Translations under genes and position numbers: made by a program
The notes under the pieces: model-generated
What the model was told of the DNA's origin: nothing
Database searches by the model: none
The model's input: the letters and a program-made list of their open reading frames with translations, nothing else
In this document: positions 37,000 through 44,169 of the stretch, in pieces
Position numbering within the stretch: the first letter of the stretch is position 1
Layout of the letters: each line of letters opens with the position of its first letter
Source: Calothrix sp. PCC 6303
Lineage (GTDB): Bacteria; Cyanobacteriota; Cyanobacteriia; Cyanobacteriales; Nostocaceae
Length of the DNA: 64,000 nt
Assembly (NCBI RefSeq): GCF_000317435.1
Contig: NC_019751.1
Span: 2,542,001-2,606,000 of the forward strand
Direction of reading: 5' to 3'

Positions 37000-37317
37000 T
37001 TATGAAATAGATATAAGAAGATGAGCTAGTACATCTTGGGGAATATGTACTGAACAAGCTTTACTCAGATTATGATACAGGAGTCTTTGCACTCAGTGCT
37101 GACTCGCTGGGATTAGTAGATATTCCCAGTCAATATTTTTTTTTACTAGAGTTTTGATGCGAAGCTTGCGTGATGTGAGTTGTTCGCATGTAGCGTTATC
37201 AATACTTGTTCGGCTACAGCACAGTAGTAACTCAACTTCTCGACTATAGTTGGTTATGGGAGTTTGGACATTCGCTTTGGACAGTATTTTCATATTAAAT
37301 GTGAGATAAGTAATCAA
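37000..37317 (-). pseudogene. Decayed NTP_transf_5 paralogue (N-terminal third)
   Basis: The frame reads REVELLLCCSRTSIDNATCE..LVKKNIDWEYLLIPASQH, a TGA at 37093-37095, then in the same frame VQRLLYHNLSK..VHIPQDVLAHLL to TAA at 37000. It aligns with residues 33-100 of the intact protein downstream (QEIELILACSRT; LDWGKILQVAYMHGVMQMLY; VPPEVLASL), and the similarity continues straight through the stop. The remaining two thirds, including the catalytic Asp pair, are missing. Confidence 0.85.
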
Positions 37318-37509
37318 GTTATACTCTATCTAAGCTACTGAGTTTTCATGAATTAAAATTGTAATAATTTTGACAATTTTAGAGGAAGCCACGTCTTTAT
37401 ATACAGAGATATCTTTGAGTATCTAAGTGTTATTACGGCGATAAAAAATACTATCCGGAACTTAGAAGGTAAAACTTTATCATGCGATCGCACAATCCCA
37501 AAAATGACT

Positions 37510-37543
37510 AAAAATGGGGTGCAGGAAATTGCACCCCAAAAAT
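37510..37543 (-). terminator. Rho-independent terminator of the BON protein gene
   Basis: GGGGTGCA (37516-37523) pairs with TGCACCCC (37530-37537). The stem is flanked by A on the left, which reads as a T-tract on the minus strand. It lies 27 bp beyond the BON gene stop. Confidence 0.8.
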
Positions 37544-37569
37544 CACATTATTTACGTGTTGACAGATTA

Positions 37570-38034
37570 CTAATTATTGCCTGGTACTACTGTGGCTTTC
37601 ACGTCAACGGCAGTTACACCTTTAATCTCTTTGGCTAAGGGTGCGATTTTTGCTAGTTGATCCTGCTTGGCAACTGTGCCACTCACTGTCACCGTACCGT
37701 TCTCTTCAGCTTTCACAGCTAAAGCACCGTTAGGTATATTCGCTTCTAGTTTGGAGCGAACTTGACTTTCTAAGTCTCCTGTGGCTCTATCTGTATCTCC
37801 ACCTGTGACGTTGTTGCGCTGTTCACGAGCGCGGATATCCTCGTTTAGCTGTCTTCTACGCAGTTCGCTTTGAGCATCGTTTTGGGCTGCTTCGGTTGAT
37901 GTTGAATCTGGTACTTGGCTGGATACGGTTTCGGTACTGCTGGGTGCGTCTGCACTGGTTTTGGCTGGGTTTTCACAGGCAGCGGTACCGAGTGCAAGAA
38001 GAATACCTACAGTAATGGTGGCGATTTTTTTCAT
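37570..38034 (-). CDS. BON-domain lipoprotein
   Basis: This 154-aa protein has a lipoprotein signal peptide (KKIATITVGILLALGTAACE, Cys at residue 20). A low-complexity Ser/Thr-rich linker and a charged helix (residues about 55-75) follow. The C-terminal BON domain (about 85-150) shows LEANIPNGALAVKAEENGTV and VSGTVAKQDQLAKI, like OsmY. BON proteins bind phospholipid surfaces and are typically stress- or osmolarity-induced. A terminator follows. It is a single-gene unit. Confidence 0.88.
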   Translation of the reverse strand: MKKIATITVGILLALGTAACENPAKTSADAPSSTETVSSQVPDSTSTEAAQNDAQSELRRRQLNEDIRAREQRNNVTGGDTDRATGDLESQVRSKLEANIPNGALAVKAEENGTVTVSGTVAKQDQLAKIAPLAKEIKGVTAVDVKATVVPGNN

Positions 38035-38439
38035 ATTTGTTCCTTTTGGGTTTATTGATAGATTACTTAAGTGGAATTGATGGAATTAATTTCTTTGAAA
38101 AAGGCAGTAGGCAGTGGGCAGTAGAGGAGCTTTCTAGTAAGGGGGATAAACCTTGTATATTTTAAGAACCGTAGTTTAAAGTCAAGATTGTGAGTAGGCG
38201 TAGCCAGCCCTACGGGCTTATGCTACTCTGCGAGAAGCCTCGCTTCGCTCGTCTACCTTACGTCGCAATGACAAAACTCCACTTTTCATGATGGACGAGG
38301 TTTAGTACTCAGCAAAGCTCAGAATTACAGATGGGGATTCAACAAGGAACATGGGTGGGGATTTTTTCCCCCGTCGGCTGACGCTCTGGGAACGTCTGCT
38401 CTTTTTCTCCCTACCCCCTGCCTTTTTTTTACGTGTCGC
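38035..38439. other. Repeat-containing spacer upstream of the BON gene
   Basis: This spacer holds a heptamer array (38103-38123: GGCAGTA, GGCAGTG, GGCAGTA) and the second copy of the 40-bp interspersed repeat (38197-38236). Low-complexity T-rich sequence lies to its right. The BON gene promoter should be at the left edge. Confidence 0.5.
38197..38236. repeat. 40-bp interspersed repeat, copy 2
   Basis: GGCGTAGCCAGCCC through GGGCTTATGCTACTCTGCG. It is 36 of 40 identical to 23527-23566. Confidence 0.65.
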
Positions 38440-38695
38440 GGAAGTCCCCACCTTCAATGTACTCATAAGGTGGGGATTGTGATGGTAAGATAGTTGATGT
38501 CTTGACCATCAATGCCGCAAGCGAAAACCAAGCTAATAGGTATATGTTGCAAGAGAAAGATTTGGGTCTTGGGAACCAGGACTCCTGCCCTTGGAGGGAG
38601 TGTCAGACCAAAAAAACTACAGAGTTTTAGAGCCTATTCCCGATGAATTGGGAAGCTGAGACTTTAGCCGTAGGCAAGTCGGAGTAGTTCACACT
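38440..38695 (+). mobile_element. Probable IS605/IS607-type element remnant: TnpB 3' tail and right end
   Basis: A + strand frame has GGDCDGKIVDVLTINAAS followed by a degenerate tail and FPMNWEAETLAVGKSE. It resembles the zinc-finger/DRDxNAA end of cyanobacterial TnpB proteins, but with stops. The last bases, AAGTCGGAGTAGTTCACA, resemble the structured right ends of such elements, where the guide-RNA scaffold lies. The terminal GTTCACA overlaps the stop codon of the stress-protein gene at 38689. A 10-bp hairpin (TCCCCACCTT/AAGGTGGGGA) is at about 38447-38478. The call rests on recall of the family and is tentative. Confidence 0.38.
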
Positions 38696-39954
38696 GTTTC
38701 ATCACGATGGTCGATAATGGTGACAGGGGCGTTATTTGAAGATGCAATATTTTGGTGAGTTGAGGGAGAGTAATTCTTATTTCTGGTATCAATATCGGTG
38801 GCGTTAAAGATCTCGAAGTTTTCGATATGTTGACGCTTGAGAATAGTGGCAGCATGGTCGATTTCGCTTTGAGTCCCATCAACCATAACTAGATAGTCTC
38901 CACGATTTAAGCGATCGCTATATTCTTTCGCACGGTTTTCTGGTATTCCTAAACCAACTAAACCACCAACTACTGAACCTGCAGCAGCACCAATTGCGCC
39001 TCCTGTCAAGGTGGTTGCTAGAGCCGTTGCCGCAGCACCACCTAAAATTACTGGTCCAATACCGGGTATAGCTAAAGCCCCTAAACCAACTAGCAGTCCA
39101 CCTAAACCTCCAATTGCTGCACCGCTAGCTGCACCAGTTTTGGCTCCTTCGTCTGCTTTATCTCCACGCACGTTTATATCTGCAACATTACCGGATGTAT
39201 CTTTGCCAATTAACGAAACTTGGCTAAGATCAAAACCAGCATCGCGTAACTCAGTTAGAGCAACTTCCGCATCGTGTCTTCGGGAGAATACACCTATTGC
39301 TCGCTTTCTTTGCAGGGTTGAGTTACCTACAGGTGCAACCATGGGGGGAGTTAAGTAATCTGGGGTGACAGCGGAGGTGGCTACAGGTGCAACATAATCA
39401 CCTGCTTCCATGCGGTTAGGATGTTCGTAGACTGAATAATCTTCGATTCCTTTCCCCATTAAAATCATTTCTGCTTGGGAGATTTCAGCATCGCTACCAT
39501 CAATAATTATCAAGTAATGTCCTTTTTCAACGCGAGAATTGTAGGATTTTGCTTGCTCTTCCGGAATTCCCAAACCGATTAATCCACCGAGTAGGCTACC
39601 AGCAGCGGCTCCAATTGCTCCACCAGCTAGGGTTGTTGCTAATGCGGTTGCAGTGGCACCAGCTAGCATGACTGGACCAACACCGGGGATTGCTAAGGTT
39701 CCTAAACCAACTAGCAAACCTGTTAATCCTCCTAATGCACCACCGGAAACTGCTCCTAGGGATGCACCTTCGTCAGCTAAGTTGCCTACATTTTCTTTTA
39801 CCTCCGCTCCCGCAATTGTGCGATCGCTATCTTGGGCAATTACAGATACTCTATCCATGGGAAAACCGGAGTTTTTGAGTTCGTGTAATGCGGATTCGGC
39901 ATCTTGACGACGAGAAAACACACCTACTGAACGACGATGTAATCCTACTACCAT
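38689..39954 (-). CDS. General-stress protein with duplicated YflT-like and glycine-zipper modules
   Basis: This 421-aa protein contains two tandem copies of one module. Each starts with a general-stress-protein-17M/YflT-like segment (SVGVFSRRQDAESALHELK; AIGVFSRRHDAEVALTELR). Each continues with a long Gly/Ala-rich zipper (GLLVGLGTLAIPGVGPVML; GLLVGLGALAIPGIGPVIL) and ends with a second alpha/beta segment (GHYLIIIDGSDAEI; GDYLVMVDGTQSEI). The zippers could insert into or span a membrane. Role unknown, probably stress adaptation. The start is supported by AGGAG 7-8 nt upstream. The stop codon lies inside a probable IS right end, so the C-terminal tail may be altered. Confidence 0.8.
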   Translation of the reverse strand: MVVGLHRRSVGVFSRRQDAESALHELKNSGFPMDRVSVIAQDSDRTIAGAEVKENVGNLADEGASLGAVSGGALGGLTGLLVGLGTLAIPGVGPVMLAGATATALATTLAGGAIGAAAGSLLGGLIGLGIPEEQAKSYNSRVEKGHYLIIIDGSDAEISQAEMILMGKGIEDYSVYEHPNRMEAGDYVAPVATSAVTPDYLTPPMVAPVGNSTLQRKRAIGVFSRRHDAEVALTELRDAGFDLSQVSLIGKDTSGNVADINVRGDKADEGAKTGAASGAAIGGLGGLLVGLGALAIPGIGPVILGGAAATALATTLTGGAIGAAAGSVVGGLVGLGIPENRAKEYSDRLNRGDYLVMVDGTQSEIDHAATILKRQHIENFEIFNATDIDTRNKNYSPSTHQNIASSNNAPVTIIDHRDETV

Positions 39955-40306
39955 GATTTTCTCCTCACTTGCTTGAGTTTAAATAATCTGTTTAAATTTA
40001 AAAGCTTTACCTTGCCCTAAACAGGCTGATTTAAATAGCTTTAATGTGTGTGACTTAGCACTCTACTATTTCCACATTTTTTAAAAGTATTTACATCAAT
40101 CATTCGCTAGAGTTATATCTCTATCAAGAGTAAGAAGCGAAAGTTTTTATATCTCTGACTAATTGAATACGAATGTAGATTTTAAGTTGCAGTAGGCGGA
40201 CAATTTTAAACCAGAATACAGCAGATGGATAAACCCCTAACCGCTTGCCCTACGGCAGGGTAATTCTAGTCTGCGGAGGCAGACTTTGTTCATATAGCCC
40301 CAGGCT
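39955..40306. other. Spacer with small palindromic repeats
   Basis: About 350 bp. It holds the promoter region of the stress gene and, near coaE, palindromes AGTCTGC-GGAG-GCAGACT (about 40269-40286) and CAGGCT-TT-AGCCTG (about 40301-40316) typical of cyanobacterial interspersed repeats. Confidence 0.55.
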
Positions 40307-40924
40307 TTAGCCTGTAGCGTAGCGTGCGCTTGGCGCAGGGGCTTTCTTATCGATAACTTGATCGACTTGTTGTAATAAAACCTCTAATGTTTGGGAATTA
40401 TCTAAAACCACATCCGCAAGTGCGATTTTTTCGGTTAGCGGCATTTGACTACTTATCCTAGCTTGTGCCTGTTCTGGCGTTAACTTGTTTCTATTGATCA
40501 ATCGCTGTAGTTGTTGTGATTCTGAACAACTGACAACCCAAATTTCTGTAACTAGGTTGGTTATTTTGGCTTCAAACAACAGGGGAATAACTAATACAAG
40601 GGTTTCTTGAGGGGATTTTTGAATTTCCTGATTAAATCTTTCCCGAACGTAGGGATGAATTTTGCTTTCTAGCCACTGACGTTCAAGTTTGTTTTTAAAA
40701 ATTATTTCACCGAGTTTTTCTCTGTCTAAATTATCATTTGGAAGTAATATTTCACTTCCATATCTTTCGGCAATTTGAGTTAAAATTAGTGAACCCTGAT
40801 TAACTGCTTCTCTGGCATAAATATCCGCATCTAAAATTGGTAAGTTATAAATTTCGGCTAAGTATTTAGCGACGGTGCTTTTGCCTGTAGCGATACCACC
40901 TGTTAAACCGATGAGACGTTTCAT
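40307..40924 (-). CDS. coaE: Dephospho-CoA kinase
   Basis: This 205-aa P-loop kinase phosphorylates dephospho-CoA, the last step of coenzyme A synthesis. The start is the ATG at 40924 (MKRLIGLTGGIATGKST, P-loop GGIATGKS). The upstream in-frame extension of 22 residues is not family-like. DADIYAREAV near residue 33 and LLFEAKI near 115 are family motifs. The last dozen residues (KKAPAPSARYATG) are encoded by an interspersed repeat and look like an acquired tail. Confidence 0.95.
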   Translation of the reverse strand: MKRLIGLTGGIATGKSTVAKYLAEIYNLPILDADIYAREAVNQGSLILTQIAERYGSEILLPNDNLDREKLGEIIFKNKLERQWLESKIHPYVRERFNQEIQKSPQETLVLVIPLLFEAKITNLVTEIWVVSCSESQQLQRLINRNKLTPEQAQARISSQMPLTEKIALADVVLDNSQTLEVLLQQVDQVIDKKAPAPSARYATG

Positions 40925-41629
40925 TTTTCCTATTTCCCTAACTTTGATTGATTTGAGGCAGTCCCGTTGAGGGAACTGGAGGTACAACAAACCTTACTCA
41001 CCCATTAAAAAGTAAGTAATGAGTAATGAGTATGTTTTGTAATGGGGCGGCAGGGGACTTAAGCTAGTACAGCATGGCGGAAATAAAACCACCACTACGA
41101 ACCTCGAAAAAATCACCATTTGTAGCCGTTTTAAATGGTAGGCGTATTTAAGCCGAACGATACTAGACTGTTAACTTTGATCGAATTTTCACGCTTTTTG
41201 TTCATACAGTTTTTCTGTCATCGACTGGTTCCTAGGCTCTGCCTGGGAACCCAAGCCAGAGGCTCTGCCTAGGCTGTTGACTTTGTTGAAAATTGGGCGA
41301 TTTTTGGTACTTTTGTTCGTGGCGTTTAATTTCTCGTTAAAACCCTACCAAAAACAAGGTTTCAGCCATCGTGACTATCCACGTTTTTTGCATGAACGAA
41401 ATCCCAAAAAAGGCACAGAGTCAACAGCCTAGGCAGAGCCTCCAACTCTGTATTCCTTGCTAGAGACAAGGAACAAGTTATGTCACAGATATTGTGTGAA
41501 CTTTTAGCTCCAAAAAAGCACAGAGTCAACAGCCTAGTTCAAAGCCCCTGCCTTGAGGCAGATAGTTTTTGAGGCGGGGTTTGAATCCCTGTCTCAAAAA
41601 CGAACTTATTACTTATTACTCATTACTTA
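40925..41629. other. Repeat-rich spacer between coaE and cobA-hemD
   Basis: About 700 bp of nested repeats and no gene. Heptamer arrays sit at both ends in opposite orientation (AATGAGT units 41011-41031; ACTTATT units 41604-41638). A palindrome GGTTCCTAGGC-TCT-GCCTGGGAACC lies at 41227-41251. A 23-bp inverted repeat lies at 41260-41282/41419-41441, and a 20-bp direct repeat at 41413-41432/41518-41537. Confidence 0.7.
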
Positions 41630-41638
41630 TTACTTACT
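41604..41638. repeat. Heptanucleotide (STRR-type) array, 5 units, overlapping a stop codon
   Basis: Five ACTTATT-type units (ACTTATT, ACTTATT, ACTCATT, ACTTATT, ACTTACT). The last units supply the final codons and stop of the cobA-hemD gene. Confidence 0.75.
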
Positions 41639-43294
41639 CAACTTTCCCCACTTAATTAAAGCTTGGGTTAAACCTGGTAAAGTATATTCTTCGGCTTCAA
41701 CATCTACTCTACCAAGTAAATCTTGACAGGTTTTGCTGGTTTGGGGACCGATTGATGCAATACAAAGTCCTGCTAAGTATTGGGAAATTGGCTTTTGTGA
41801 TAGGTTTTGTTGCACTAGTTCATAGAAAAATTGAACTGTTTTAGAACTGGCAAAAGTAACTACATCTATTGTGCCATTTATCAAGGCTAATTCTACATCT
41901 GGGGGAATATTTTGGGGACAACGGGATTGATATGCGGGAACTTCGATGACTTCGGCACCTTTAGCAGAAAATTCCTTAACTAATATTTCCCTACCACCAC
42001 TTTCGACGCGGGGAAATAGCAGCTTTTTATTCAGAAGTGGTTCCGGAAAGCTTTCCACTAAGGAATCGGCAACAAAGTTAGGGGGGATAAAGTCGGCTTT
42101 GAGGGAGTATTTTTCCAGAGATTTGGCTGTTTTCTCACCAACTACGGCAATTTTCAGGTTTGCTAAAACCCTTGTATCTCGATTTTGTGAGAGTAATCTT
42201 TCGAGGAAATACTCTACAGCATTACTAGAGGTGAGAATCAACCAGTTGAAATAGGAGATTTGCGCGATCGCATTATCTAACGGTTGCCAGTTTGATGGGG
42301 AAGTTATTTCTAAGGTTGGCATTTCCACCACCTTTGCACCTGCTTCTTTTAGAAGTTGAGAAAATTGACTTGATTGTCCGGTTGCACGGGTGACTAGGAT
42401 GGTTTTTCCTGTCAAAGGAAGTTTACTGGACATGGTTTGAGATTCTAAACTGTTGGATTCAAAAATAGATCGGGTAGTATGGGACTGTGATCCTTGCTCC
42501 AGTTTTTTTAGCGGTAGAAGCAAAGAAGTGTTTCCCCTGCTCCCTGCTCCCTTCCCCCCTGCTTCTTGTTCTGGTTGTAAGAACTGGGATAAACCCACAA
42601 CCTCACCAATTATTATCACTGCTGGTGAGAGGGAAATTCCTTCAGTTTGTGCCAAAATCGTTTCTAAAGTCCCAAACCAAGTTTCTTGCCCTTGAGTACC
42701 TGCCCAACGAATAATAGCAATGGGAGTAATGCGGGGTTTTTTAAATCGCAGTAGTTGATGGAGTATTTCCCCTAGATTTTTTCCCCCCATCAATATAACT
42801 AAAGTTTCCAAACTAGAAAGAGCTTCCCAATTTAACATTTCCGGTTCGTGAGCGCTAATTACCGCAAAAGAGCGACTTAAAACCGGATCTGTGAGGGGAA
42901 TTCCGGCAAGTAATGGAGCTGCAAGTGCCGAAGAAATCCCCGGTACCACTTCAAAGTCGCATTTTTCAGCTTTGAGTGCCGTAATTTCGGCAGCACTCCT
43001 ACCAAAAATAAAAGGATCACCAGATTTGAGCCGAATAACTTGTTTTCCTTGCTGGCAATACATCACCAAAAGTCGATTAATTTCATTTTGGGGTGTACTG
43101 GGTTTTCCTCCCCGTTTCCCTACATCAACCTGAAGGCAATCAGGTGGTAATAAGGTGAATAATTGGGAATCTACCAAAGCATCATAAACTAAGACTTCCG
43201 CTGTAGTTAGCAAGTTGTAGGCAGCCAAAGTGAGGTATTCTGGATTTCCTAAGCCAGCCCCCACCAGGTAAACTTTGCCCTTGGATTGAGTCAT
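41630..43294 (-). CDS. cobA-hemD: Fused uroporphyrinogen-III C-methyltransferase / uroporphyrinogen-III synthase
   Basis: This 554-aa bifunctional tetrapyrrole enzyme makes uroporphyrinogen III and methylates it to precorrin-2, feeding sirohaem and cobalamin. Residues 1-240 are the SAM-dependent methyltransferase: VYLVGAGLGNPEYLTL, then GDPFIFGR near 95 and VVPGISSALAAPLLAGIPLT near 120. A low-complexity linker (about 245-295) leads to the HemD domain (about 297-550), with GKTILVTRATGQSSQF at its start and FNWLILTSSNAVEYF. Fusions of this kind are known. The final three codons lie in an STRR array. Single-gene unit. Confidence 0.93.
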   Translation of the reverse strand: MTQSKGKVYLVGAGLGNPEYLTLAAYNLLTTAEVLVYDALVDSQLFTLLPPDCLQVDVGKRGGKPSTPQNEINRLLVMYCQQGKQVIRLKSGDPFIFGRSAAEITALKAEKCDFEVVPGISSALAAPLLAGIPLTDPVLSRSFAVISAHEPEMLNWEALSSLETLVILMGGKNLGEILHQLLRFKKPRITPIAIIRWAGTQGQETWFGTLETILAQTEGISLSPAVIIIGEVVGLSQFLQPEQEAGGKGAGSRGNTSLLLPLKKLEQGSQSHTTRSIFESNSLESQTMSSKLPLTGKTILVTRATGQSSQFSQLLKEAGAKVVEMPTLEITSPSNWQPLDNAIAQISYFNWLILTSSNAVEYFLERLLSQNRDTRVLANLKIAVVGEKTAKSLEKYSLKADFIPPNFVADSLVESFPEPLLNKKLLFPRVESGGREILVKEFSAKGAEVIEVPAYQSRCPQNIPPDVELALINGTIDVVTFASSKTVQFFYELVQQNLSQKPISQYLAGLCIASIGPQTSKTCQDLLGRVDVEAEEYTLPGLTQALIKWGKLSK

Positions 43295-43397
43295 GAGTTT
43301 TTGAATATATTATCGACGATTATTGAGTTTCTGAAGCTAGAAATTTTAGGCGATCGCATAATCTCCGGCAACAGGACTCTATCATCAAAACTATTTT

Positions 43398-43979
43398 TTA
43401 AGGTATCGGATTACCAATTATGAGATTACCGTTTGTTTTTTTATAAGTACAGCCGGGGTATGGGTATGTATAATTCTTTTTATTACAAACATAAGTTGCC
43501 CTTCGATTTGGAGCTTCAGTTATGGACTTACCAATAATTGGATTAGTATTAGTCGTTGTACTATAAATACAGCCTGCATATGGATAGCTATAACTACTAC
43601 CATTACAGACATAAGTCGCCCCCTGAACTGGCATCTCAGTTATGGACTTACCAATAATCGGATTAGTGTTAGTTGTTGTACTATAAATACAGCCTGCATA
43701 TGGATAAGTATAACTACTACCATTACAGACATAAATTATTCTCTGTGTTGGAACCTGATTTACCGACTTACCAATCGTCGGATTAGTATTAGTGGTGCTA
43801 TAAGTACACCCCGCATAGGGATAAGTATAACTACTGCCATTACAAATATAAGTTCCCCCCTGAGTTGGTAGTTGAGCTACGAAATTATCATAAGATTGTT
43901 CACTACCAATAGCAGCAGAAGTAGAAACAAAGAATAAGCTGATAGTTGAAATCACCAAGCTTGAGAATTCTTTTTTCAT
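43398..43979 (-). CDS. Secreted protein made of four Cys-pair tandem repeats
   Basis: This 193-aa protein starts at the ATG at 43979 (MKKEFSSLVISTISLFFV), giving a clear signal peptide; the longer open frame upstream is not needed. The mature part is four tandem 39-40 aa units: YVCNGSSYTYPYAGCIYS, then TTTNTNPIIGKSITE and a Pro-containing linker. Each unit carries two Cys 12 residues apart, suited to an intra-repeat disulfide. The first three are close to identical; the last is diverged (CNKKNYTYPYPGC). I know no function. A periplasmic or surface role is inferred. Confidence 0.7.
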   Translation of the reverse strand: MKKEFSSLVISTISLFFVSTSAAIGSEQSYDNFVAQLPTQGGTYICNGSSYTYPYAGCTYSTTNTNPTIGKSVNQVPTQRIIYVCNGSSYTYPYAGCIYSTTTNTNPIIGKSITEMPVQGATYVCNGSSYSYPYAGCIYSTTTNTNPIIGKSITEAPNRRATYVCNKKNYTYPYPGCTYKKTNGNLIIGNPIP

Positions 43980-44169
43980 TTTTGTTATTGATGCCAAGAG
44001 CTTATTTATAAAGTAAATATTAACTCCCCTGCGAGACGTGAGGCTTCTTGCTGTTTCAGCTAACACTGCCACGACGGAACGCAAGTTAGCATTGATTCCG
44101 TTGGTTACATTTTAGCTGATTATTTTTACAGGGATACCCTTCTATGGAAAGCTGGTGTTTTTTTGATAG

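Noticed and set aside
43398-43979. Regularly spaced near-identical blocks resembling a CRISPR array
   Set aside because: Repeats are about 117-120 bp, in frame, and encode a clean tandem-repeat protein with a signal peptide. There are no unique spacers and no cas genes nearby.
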